Source of the DNA: an uncultured Cellvibrio sp.
GTDB lineage: Bacteria; Pseudomonadota; Gammaproteobacteria; Pseudomonadales; Cellvibrionaceae
Length of the DNA stretch: 64,000 nt
NCBI GenBank assembly: GCA_937958105.1
Contig: CALFXJ010000004.1
Location: 62,001-126,000 of the forward strand
Direction of reading: 5' to 3'
Shown here: positions 25,701-32,903 of the stretch, piece after piece
How positions within the stretch are numbered: the first letter of the stretch is position 1
Layout: each line of letters starts with the position of its first letter
Position numbers and translations under genes: made by a program
Notes under the pieces: generated by a model
Told to the model about the DNA's origin: nothing
The model's database searches: none
The model's input: the letters and a program-made list of their open reading frames with translations, nothing else

Positions 25701-27449
25701 CGGCAGACCCAATTGCGCTTTGATCCAATTCCACGCATCGCTCATCACATTGCGCACTGCGTTGACCACCGGGCTCGCCCAGTCCCATATATCCTGCCCC
25801 AGGTCCTGAATAAACTGCCAGGTATCTCGCGCGAATTCTCGTAACCATTCAAAGACCGGGGCACCAAAACGCTCCCATAAATCGGCAAAAAATATACCGA
25901 TAGGTCGAAAGAAATCGCTGATGGCCGTCCAGGCATCGTTGGCTAATTCTGTCATCGCGTCGCGCATACTGCGCAACGCAGCAAACAACGGCTCACAATC
26001 GCCTTGCGCGAGCCCCGCAAGAATCGTGGTGGCACTCACTGCCAACCGCGAGAAGGTTGTTAAGAGTGTTGTAACAAATCCACTCTGGTCTTCAAGACCA
26101 TCAAAAATGGATTGGGTTACCGCGTCAATTTTTTCGCGCAGGTAACCAAAAAAGCCTTTCTCGCGAACTTCGGTAATCAGGCGCGCCAGCTCGGGCGCAT
26201 AGTCCTCAACATACGACCATACAAAATCGGCAGCCGCCCCGACTACTGCACCACCCACATCCACCACTGCACCACCCACTGCACCACCCACTGCAGCAGC
26301 TGCATCACCTACCGCACCCACAGCATTCCCCGCCGCATCCCAGGTGTAGTCAAGCCAACTGCGTTGCACCTGCTGGTGTGAACTGGAAATAACGAGTGCA
26401 CTGGCTTCTGCAACTGCCGGCGTCGCAACTGCTGTTGCGTTGGCAGGTGTAGATTCATTGTGCAGATTCACGCTGGATGGCTCTACCATTTGCGCAGGTC
26501 GTGTAACCGCAGGGGCAGCACCTTGTTGTACTACGTGGGTAAGTTCATGCGCGAGCAGGTGTAGCCCGTTGGAGGTATCCGGTTGATATTCACCGGGTGC
26601 AAAGGCTATATGGTCGCGCCAGGTAAATGCGCGCGCATGAATTTCCTGCGCAGTGCTGGCCGCTTGTTGATGAGTGTGAATATTGACGCGAGAAAAATCG
26701 TATCCCATGCGCGCTTTGAAAATTTCCACCACTTTTTCCGGCAGGCGACGGCCGGTGTGGAAGGCATTTTTTATCCGCTGCCATAAGCCGGGACGCGCAT
26801 CTTGCTGGTTATCGCTTTGTGCATAACGCTGTACTTGTTCTTCTTCGCACTCACTGCACAAGCGCTGCAATTCATCTTCAGCTTCGCCAGTCGCAGCTAA
26901 ATCGCGCGCAATACTACTGCGAAAATGATCCTGTTCTATTTTCGCTTGCAACGTTTGGTCTGCGACACGATCTGCTTCGCGCTCCAGTGGATCTTCCGGT
27001 TGGCTGACGACGGGCATACTTGTCTGCCGCTGCAAATTCCCGCTTTCTTCTTCACAGGCAGGGCATGCACGCTGCAGTGAATCGTCTGCGTCTTTTTCTT
27101 CCGGGAGCGGGGCTTCAAGCGCGCCATCTGTCTTTGCCATTACGCGATCCGCGACGCGCTCGGCTTGTACTTCCAAAGGATCGCTGGGCTGGCTGATGGC
27201 GGGTAACTGGTTCACTGATTTTTTTTGTACTTCTTCTGCACACTCATCGCACTGGCGCGACAACAAAGATTCGTTATTGTTAGAAAAAGACGAGGCAAGG
27301 TTTTTAGATAAATGTATCGCAGGATCTGCAGCATCCGATTGCAGTACGCGCATCACTTTGGCGCTTTGACGATGCACAGTGGCACGCGCACCATTGCGCC
27401 GGGTAGCGGCAACTTGTTTACGCGCAATGTTTACCTGAGTGCGTTCCAT
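22767..27449 (-). CDS. DUF4157 eCIS protein with tape-measure-like region and C-terminal nuclease-like domain (probable cargo toxin)
   Basis: A 1560-residue protein at the 3' end of the eCIS operon. Seen in order: basic N-terminus; three C-x2-C-acidic motifs (Cys67/70, 129/132, 198/201) interleaved with two QP-x-DPLE-x-[EQ]A-[DE]RVAD repeats; DUF4157 domain (about 235-312) with zinc-protease motif HELTH at 301-305; a Gly/Ala/Val-rich stretch (about 372-407); a long helical region (about 420-1230) with recurring W-x2-I/L patterns like phage tape-measure proteins; and a C-terminal domain (about 1420-1530) with KGHLLNHHIGGPG, N-x2-PIT and N-x2-HL motifs resembling betabeta-alpha-Me (DNA/RNA non-specific) nucleases, His1443 being the likely catalytic residue. 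DUF4157 is a known eCIS-associated domain. Roles as tape measure and toxin are inferred. Start ATG at 27449; AGGT is the only visible ribosome binding site. Confidence 0.85.
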   Translation of the reverse strand: MERTQVNIARKQVAATRRNGARATVHRQSAKVMRVLQSDAADPAIHLSKNLASSFSNNNESLLSRQCDECAEEVQKKSVNQLPAISQPSDPLEVQAERVADRVMAKTDGALEAPLPEEKDADDSLQRACPACEEESGNLQRQTSMPVVSQPEDPLEREADRVADQTLQAKIEQDHFRSSIARDLAATGEAEDELQRLCSECEEEQVQRYAQSDNQQDARPGLWQRIKNAFHTGRRLPEKVVEIFKARMGYDFSRVNIHTHQQAASTAQEIHARAFTWRDHIAFAPGEYQPDTSNGLHLLAHELTHVVQQGAAPAVTRPAQMVEPSSVNLHNESTPANATAVATPAVAEASALVISSSHQQVQRSWLDYTWDAAGNAVGAVGDAAAAVGGAVGGAVVDVGGAVVGAAADFVWSYVEDYAPELARLITEVREKGFFGYLREKIDAVTQSIFDGLEDQSGFVTTLLTTFSRLAVSATTILAGLAQGDCEPLFAALRSMRDAMTELANDAWTAISDFFRPIGIFFADLWERFGAPVFEWLREFARDTWQFIQDLGQDIWDWASPVVNAVRNVMSDAWNWIKAQLGLPDDEGNDQNGLIQWVQDKAQGAWTAIKTELAPVIEPIQSIITKVQEVLPLEAILNFRETVNDWLQQIAETARNMDTAEGGDVAENQTTLRELLPAILLGIQNFRNTLVGTGAWVAEKIGGAVDTGKQFLNAITTAPLLSGLSSVFSWLSTGLDSIGTWARDTVQGLFTALGDGLVFLSQFIQPILNALQRIVEVIGDLLGRLPDFLLGPLWMLLPECIKNPIKDFFIEQILGRIPLFQQLVAAGDLWQRVQATALAILRHIFVNGDLFGAAWRFFREMLGLIGIPAQLLVQIVANAAQAFSDILMDPLGFLGNLLRAMWQGVTQFFGNIFSHLFGGVTEWLFGQISEAGLTPPDITSFRSIIGFVFELLGLTLENIWRLLAVHVGQPMVDRIRGAVELASGAWEFIQVAIAEGLPGLWRMIQERVSDLWNMVLTSAVGWINTAIIATASRWLLSLLDATGIMPVINSLIAIYRAIESFAQYLVQMLEIINSVVLGLADIARGMIDTAANYLENTMADAVPIVVGFLANQFGLGRLGERVRELVEGIRERVNAALDNIIRGAVRAGRAFLDMLRSGAAAVRNWWESRKEFRDSEGRSHELYFQSERGELIVESTPTPVSLFLENLSIAASDPQRAQKETHKTQAIAAQRDVQRIKQTLSRMAEGADTTALRAELNQKMDLLATHLTPLLGGVGDSGGRLPNPLTLSTLNDPPVTTPRSADEERIDLNGARQLLMLAVETTDGTDTLAEYFLPIKNRLALTEVGYQTAAGITRVKVRATQEMFVDINTPLKGTTPGLPMASNITYTTGVAAGDTVGVRMVADPVGTDKIDAGSTPRRAALAGVMGKLVTNPRRPGQSRYIKGHLLNHHIGGPGDNSNMYPITSAANGAHLRNVETQVKDWVLKGRYWVYYSVEVRNILESITGSPKDPDSYINAAFRCNAYIKNADGTRRDEIIPIDIVSTYTKYGAIVPESTADAVPDE
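26244..26292 (-). repeat. Short tandem repeats coding a Gly/Ala/Val zipper
   Basis: The unit CTGCACCACCCAC recurs in imperfect tandem inside the DUF4157 gene. On the coding strand it encodes VGGAV-type repeats at residues about 386-402 of the protein. Slippage here would lengthen or shorten the glycine zipper. Confidence 0.7.
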
Positions 27450-27479
27450 ACCTGTGCGTTCTACAAAAAGTTGGCAAAG

Positions 27480-28286
27480 TTATACCGAAGGACATTGAGC
27501 ACTAAAGGGCCTGTAACCAAATAAATCCGCAACATAACTGGCATAGCATTCAGGGTTCCGCGCACGCTGGCGCTGAGTGCCTGCATCGTGATTGGCTATA
27601 CCAAAACGCATATGCGCCAATTCGTGCACAATAATACCGGCCTGTTGCGAAGCGCCTGCTCTCCAAAACAGTGGACAGAGGGCAATAGCGCGGGCGTTGC
27701 GCTCCGAACAAGTCCATGCGCCCCATTGCGGATGAGCACTGCAACGATCCCGGCAAGTGCCAACCCGAACACGCGTGTCGCTGTTGCTGATATAGCGAAT
27801 ACCACCCGCAAGATAAGTTTCCAGTGACGAAAATCGGTCTGAGAGTGAATTAAGTTCACTCGTCATAGCTTCATTCTCAGTGGAAAACATAGCGCGGGAA
27901 AAGCGATTGCGAAAACGGCCATTAATTTCTTCAGGACGATCAAAACGCGCGAGGTATGCGTTGTAACTTGTGGTTGTCGATGGATCTACTCCATGCTCGA
28001 TAGACATTGCACTCAACATGGGAAATAACACAGCGGCGCTAAGTTGGCCACTCGCACTGGCATCCGCTGCAGTGACCACACTGGTGGGGTCTGAGGGTGC
28101 CGAATGTTCATTCGCGGGCAGTGAAGACCGCGCCGATACTGTGCCTGACCCACTGCTATGAATGGTCTCCTGCACCGCCACTACCTGTTGGTAAGGCTGG
28201 CGTTGTGGATGTATGGCTCGTGCAACTCCCGGGTGTCGGCCCGGAGTGTGTGTACTGCGTTTACCCGTACAATGTTTAACGGCCAT
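27480..28286 (-). CDS. eCIS-associated HExxH metallopeptidase (M35/aspzincin-like)
   Basis: 268 residues. A basic, Pro/Ser-rich N-terminus (1-70) precedes a helical region and a C-terminal peptidase-like domain. HELAH at 221-225 with Asp234 in IANHDAG and the downstream NPECYASYVADLFG resemble the zinc site and the N-x2-Y segment of aspzincin/lysine-specific metallo-endopeptidases; cysteines 178, 182, 193, 204, 247 and 265 may form disulphides. No signal peptide is seen. The start is ATG at 28286 with a strong ribosome binding site, GGAGGAAA. It lies between the DUF6519 protein and the DUF4157 toxin, which suggests a second eCIS cargo or a processing enzyme. The family assignment is from motif only. 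Confidence 0.75.
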   Translation of the reverse strand: MAVKHCTGKRSTHTPGRHPGVARAIHPQRQPYQQVVAVQETIHSSGSGTVSARSSLPANEHSAPSDPTSVVTAADASASGQLSAAVLFPMLSAMSIEHGVDPSTTTSYNAYLARFDRPEEINGRFRNRFSRAMFSTENEAMTSELNSLSDRFSSLETYLAGGIRYISNSDTRVRVGTCRDRCSAHPQWGAWTCSERNARAIALCPLFWRAGASQQAGIIVHELAHMRFGIANHDAGTQRQRARNPECYASYVADLFGYRPFSAQCPSV

Positions 28287-28338
28287 GTGATTTCCTCCGT
28301 GAGGAAAAACTATCGCGCTACCTATTCGCTCAATATAA

Positions 28339-31300
28339 TTAACGCAAGAGTTTTAACTTATTCTGCGCCTCTTGCACCATCACCAATACGTGTTGCGCAT
28401 CTACACCACGCTCTACCAATTTGGCGCTGTCGACACTGGCCAAATCATTCACAGTTAACACGCCTTCATTACGTAAAATCTCCCCAGTTTTATCATCCAC
28501 ACTGGTTAATTCTCTTATCGGCCGCAATTTAGTCACTTCCAATTGCAGCGATTTCAAATTGGTGCTGATTTCTGCCATACCCGACTGCATCGCCACCAAT
28601 TCCTGCTGCGCTTTGGTGCGTTCGGTGCGCAGCAGGTTTAGTTGCGCACTCAGCGCGGCAACATCTTCCAGGGCTTTAGACTTTTCCTCCTGCAGGGATT
28701 TCAATTGGTTTTGCAATTCGCTGGTTTCATTCAGCGATTGTTTGCGCGCTTCTACACGGGCAATAGACTCTTCCACTGCTTGCAAATCTTCCAGCGATTG
28801 TTTACGCGCTTCAAATTCTGCCAGTCTACTGTCGTCCAGTTTCAGTATGCTTTCTTGTTGGGTTTGCGCGGCATAAAAAAGTACGCGGCCATTTTCCTGG
28901 TACACAGTAACCTTGCTGTTTTTTGGAATGATTTTGGGCGTCTTCTGATATTGCTCCAACACCATACCGGCTTGTTCGCCCCGGTATTCTTTTACTTCAA
29001 CTTGCAAACCTTTCTGTTCCATTTTTTTTACGGCGAGCTGAGTTTCCATATTGCGCAACTCTTGTTTATTCAGCCCGTCTACATTGGCTCTGCGTTGGGT
29101 AAAGAGCAATTTATCGCGTACCAGGGTCAGGGGAGCGGCCAGGTTTTCTTTGTTTTCTCGCCAGAGCAGCTTGACATCGGTACGTTTTACTTGCTGCACC
29201 GATTGTTTATAGGTTTCACCCTTTACTACTGCATATTCAGTAGCGCTGCTTTGGTATCTCTCGGTATAGCGGTTGAAAATATTGGGAAAGATGGCACAAC
29301 AAAATTTGGATACACCCATTTTCAATACCGGCAATATCGGTACCAGTGATAACCAGTATTCAAATTTTGGAAAGGTCCATACATCCTTACGTTTACCAAT
29401 ATTGCAAATTTTATAAACTTCATTGTCTTTTATGGTGATGGTCGCAAGCCAGACTTTGTCTTTGTCTTCGAAATCCGGACAGTTCATTAATAACAGATGG
29501 CAGAAACAGTCTTTCAGATTCTGCAGTAAATTGCCTAGCAAGGCCACAAATGCAAGCACCACTTCCCAGCGATATTTCGCCAGATTATCATTAAATTGCT
29601 GGTCGACATTTAGTTCGTATTGCGGGATAGCACTAAGTGTATTGCTCGCAAAACTTAATGCATAGACATTGCCTTGCTCGGGGCTGACTGCAAGCGCGGT
29701 TGGCATAATTTGTACAGGTATACGTTCCACCACCAAACGGGTTTGTTCGAACAATTGCAAACGAAATTCATCTTGTAGTGCGACGACCAATCGATTCATT
29801 TTTGCGTGATAGGCGAGCGTTATTTCTGTATTGGGCAGCTGGGAATAGATTTGCTGAGCAGCCTTGGGGAAATTGCCGTTATCAATCTCGTAGAGTCTAA
29901 GTTCTTTGTTATTGTTAGCGCCGTCGACCACCACATAAAGTTCATTGCCGTTATTCGCGTTAGCGGGGCTAAGCGCAATACCATCGCGACCTGTAGCCGT
30001 TGCGCCAGCTGAGGACAATGAGATAACTACGGAAGAGTTGTCCATACTGCGTGTAGCGTCAGCCAGCGAAATAATTACGATCCGGTCATAAATTGGCGTT
30101 TCTCCGGCACTGGGCTCTGCCGCTGTGGCAAACAAGCGCTCATGTTCCAAATCGTAAGCTACATGACCTATAGCATTAAACGGATAACTCGGCGCCGGGA
30201 TAATTTTTTCCTCGGTAAATAATGTGCTGGTGTCTACTACATACAAACCATCGCCAATACCCACAATAAATAAGAAGTGTGTTTGCTTGGGCATGAAACG
30301 TAAATCCGCCACGCGCACACTGCACAGCACGGCACTGGCTTCCCACTCAATTCTGTCGCCTTCAAACCGGCCGCGACTTAGAATGGAATCCATACCGTTG
30401 ATATCTACGGCGGCGTAAATTAAATCGCCGTTGTTGGAAAAGGTAACTGCGGTAGTTTCGCCACCCTGCGCGGAGGGAACCTTGCTCGCGGCAATAAGGG
30501 TTCCAGACTTCACCTCAAAGATATTGAGGCTGGTATCAGTGCCGCCATACGTCAGCACAAATTCTTCAGTCGGGTGAACAATTACTTTCTGGTGGTGATC
30601 GCGGCCGAAGTAAGTGGTCATTGCCGTCTCGGGGAAGGGATACTCGGGAAATTCCTGGCCCTTTAACATGCCGCAAAAGGTTTTGCTCTGCAGGATTTCG
30701 CGTAAACGATGATAGAAATCACGCAGGAAGACGTGCTCTTTATGTGAGGTAAATACATGAGCGCCGTGGGGATTATAGAAAAAGTAGACGATAAGATTCA
30801 GTAGCGTAGTAAATTTTTTCCGGCGAATGGAAACAAGCTCACCATTTTTGGCTTCTTCTTCACTGATCTCATTGATATTCAAATCATCCAGTTCACCCTT
30901 GATGTCATCAATCAAATTTTTAATACAGTGTTGATAAAAGTCCATCCAGATGGTGCCATCAAGGATATTGTCTTTATGTACCTTTTCATCATAGGGTTCG
31001 ATTTTTAACACCGGGTCGCCACCGGCTTCGCCTATATCAATGTAAATACAAGCAGTCGCATTGCCTTCCGCATCAAAAACTGGTACGCCGGTTTCTTCTT
31101 CGAGTTTTTTTATCGCCGCAATAACATTGACATCTGCCTGTGCATTCAGCACCAGGTCATCACCGTCACATCCCAGGGCATAGCCTTTGGTGACGGTCAC
31201 TTTTTCGCGGGGTAATCGTGAACCGTCTTGGTTAAATTCGGCGGCGGCACATTGAACTTTTAACCCGCATACAACACCCATGCCGTGCAAATGTTTGTTG

Positions 31301-32745
31301 TGCCATTTTAAATTGCGCTGTCTGCACAAATAATCCAACGCCTCTTGCACGGTACGTACATTGGGCCCGTCGCAATCTTTGTTGTCATAACACACATCTT
31401 TTGCGGCGATATCGGTGAGGGGCGGAAATTCAAAGGAGGTGCAATCACTACTTTCAGGAATAAAATTATCCAGGCTGCCCGCGGCGGAAAATTGCGCGCG
31501 ACCTAATACATAATAGTGATGCAGGATTCCGTTCGGCAGTGCGTCCTCCAATAATACCGAACCGGCCGTGTGGATTACCTGGCGCACCGGTGCCTGCCAA
31601 TAATCACCGGCTAATGCGATAGCATTGGTGAGGTCAAACGATAAAACCGTCTCATTTAAATTAATTTTCAGTGGGCCAGTCAAATCAATAAACCCATGGT
31701 CAATATCGCTGTAGCTATTGCTGAGGTCGCGGCCGCGATCTGCACCGGCAACCACCGACCACACACCGGCGGTATTTTGCAGTTGCACAAAACCATCCCA
31801 GCGTCTTACTAATGGCAGGTTTGCCGGTTTGCTATTGGGATAGCCGGAAAATAATTGGCCGCGTTTGGGAGTGAAACCGCTCGTTAGATTGTGCCCCAGA
31901 TGTTTTTCGCTGGTCATATGTAAAGCGGGATTTACATTGGGACCGGAAAAAAATTCGTAGCACCATTGGCTGGATGCAAAACCGGGCGGTGTTTCGCCAT
32001 CGACGTATTGCTCAGCGCCGTTTTCGCTTGACCATTTAAAGGTGATAGCACTAATTTGCGGCACTGCATCATTTGTCCATTCCACGTGATGGACTTCAAT
32101 GCGGAATAAATAATTGCCCACTTCATCCTGCAATGCGAGTTCGTCGGCGCAGGGGTCACAGGGATCTTTAACGGTTTTACCGGCGCGCAGTGCAAGTGAA
32201 ACCGGAATGGTGCCTATCGCAGGATTAATCGCGGCATTGTGTTGAATATCATCAATGCTGATACTGGTTGCACAGGCTTTGATCTGCGCCATGGTTTGCG
32301 TGCGCGTGCAGGTGTCGGCACCTTTTAAACCCGGATCTAATAGATTTTCATCTTCCAGTGCGGTGACACTGCGCTCCCACACATCGGCGTAAAGGCGATA
32401 TTCACCGGCAGCCAGTGTCGGTGCTGCGGGGAAATCTGCTTGTTTGGAAAATATAAACAGCGGACTGGCTGATTTTTCATTGGGTAATGCGCGCGCGTGG
32501 ATGCCATCAACGTAAAGATGGCCCCACTGCAATTGATAAGTGTTGGGCGCGATGGCTTTTACCATGCCGCGTTCGCGCGGTGTGCCGCTGCCGATAACAT
32601 CCTGCAATGCATCCATGATCTGGAATTTCACCAACTCCGATAACTCATTCCAATCTGCATCGGTGATCATGCGTCCCATTTGTTGGAATATGCCGGAGTA
32701 ATTATTGGCAGCATCAAAACTGGCGCGAGATATTTGTGTTTTCAT
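28339..32745 (-). CDS. Giant eCIS protein: DUF6519-like N-terminus, beta-propeller-like middle, coiled coil and helix-hairpin-helix
   Basis: 1468 residues. The start (FDAANNYSGIFQQMGRMITDADWNEL) matches the DUF6519-type opening of proteins found in phage-tail-like clusters. Residues about 470-505 contain WHNKHLHGMGVVCGLKV. Residues about 710-1040 show repeated beta-strand blocks of YVTN/cytochrome-D1-propeller style (HPTEEFVLTYGG, TFSNNGDLIYAAV, ALAVSPEQGNVYAL). A heptad-rich coiled coil (about 1325-1410) and a terminal helix-hairpin-helix (about 1428-1450, VLTVNDLASVDSAKLVERG) close it. It could be a baseplate-peripheral or receptor-binding component; no canonical tail-fibre gene is seen elsewhere. 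Start ATG at 32745. A 16-bp inverted repeat lies in the leader. Confidence 0.75.
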   Translation of the reverse strand: MKTQISRASFDAANNYSGIFQQMGRMITDADWNELSELVKFQIMDALQDVIGSGTPRERGMVKAIAPNTYQLQWGHLYVDGIHARALPNEKSASPLFIFSKQADFPAAPTLAAGEYRLYADVWERSVTALEDENLLDPGLKGADTCTRTQTMAQIKACATSISIDDIQHNAAINPAIGTIPVSLALRAGKTVKDPCDPCADELALQDEVGNYLFRIEVHHVEWTNDAVPQISAITFKWSSENGAEQYVDGETPPGFASSQWCYEFFSGPNVNPALHMTSEKHLGHNLTSGFTPKRGQLFSGYPNSKPANLPLVRRWDGFVQLQNTAGVWSVVAGADRGRDLSNSYSDIDHGFIDLTGPLKINLNETVLSFDLTNAIALAGDYWQAPVRQVIHTAGSVLLEDALPNGILHHYYVLGRAQFSAAGSLDNFIPESSDCTSFEFPPLTDIAAKDVCYDNKDCDGPNVRTVQEALDYLCRQRNLKWHNKHLHGMGVVCGLKVQCAAAEFNQDGSRLPREKVTVTKGYALGCDGDDLVLNAQADVNVIAAIKKLEEETGVPVFDAEGNATACIYIDIGEAGGDPVLKIEPYDEKVHKDNILDGTIWMDFYQHCIKNLIDDIKGELDDLNINEISEEEAKNGELVSIRRKKFTTLLNLIVYFFYNPHGAHVFTSHKEHVFLRDFYHRLREILQSKTFCGMLKGQEFPEYPFPETAMTTYFGRDHHQKVIVHPTEEFVLTYGGTDTSLNIFEVKSGTLIAASKVPSAQGGETTAVTFSNNGDLIYAAVDINGMDSILSRGRFEGDRIEWEASAVLCSVRVADLRFMPKQTHFLFIVGIGDGLYVVDTSTLFTEEKIIPAPSYPFNAIGHVAYDLEHERLFATAAEPSAGETPIYDRIVIISLADATRSMDNSSVVISLSSAGATATGRDGIALSPANANNGNELYVVVDGANNNKELRLYEIDNGNFPKAAQQIYSQLPNTEITLAYHAKMNRLVVALQDEFRLQLFEQTRLVVERIPVQIMPTALAVSPEQGNVYALSFASNTLSAIPQYELNVDQQFNDNLAKYRWEVVLAFVALLGNLLQNLKDCFCHLLLMNCPDFEDKDKVWLATITIKDNEVYKICNIGKRKDVWTFPKFEYWLSLVPILPVLKMGVSKFCCAIFPNIFNRYTERYQSSATEYAVVKGETYKQSVQQVKRTDVKLLWRENKENLAAPLTLVRDKLLFTQRRANVDGLNKQELRNMETQLAVKKMEQKGLQVEVKEYRGEQAGMVLEQYQKTPKIIPKNSKVTVYQENGRVLFYAAQTQQESILKLDDSRLAEFEARKQSLEDLQAVEESIARVEARKQSLNETSELQNQLKSLQEEKSKALEDVAALSAQLNLLRTERTKAQQELVAMQSGMAEISTNLKSLQLEVTKLRPIRELTSVDDKTGEILRNEGVLTVNDLASVDSAKLVERGVDAQHVLVMVQEAQNKLKLLR

Positions 32746-32811
32746 AGCATCGTCTCAATCACTGTTGAAAATCCGTTAGTCCCTGGTTCTTATGCTGAGT
32801 ACACACGAGGT

Positions 32812-32886
32812 TGGACTTCGATACTGAATGAAAACAACTTGCCTTACTCATGTATCAGGCGGTCCCGGACTCAGTATCGAAGTCCA
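32812..32886. repeat. Perfect 16-bp inverted repeat in the leader of the DUF6519 gene
   Basis: TGGACTTCGATACTGA (32812-32827) is perfectly complementary to 32871-32886, across a 43-base spacer. It is in the longest intergenic gap of the eCIS operon (158 bases), between the gpI-like gene and the 1468-codon gene. No T-run follows on the transcribed strand, so mRNA processing or protection, or partial termination, is more likely than full termination. Confidence 0.8.
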
Positions 32887-32903
32887 GATAGATCTATTCA
32901 AAA

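Noticed and set aside
26244..26292. Possible CRISPR-like repeats
   Set aside because: Short tandem units without spacers inside a coding frame; they encode a Gly/Ala/Val zipper.
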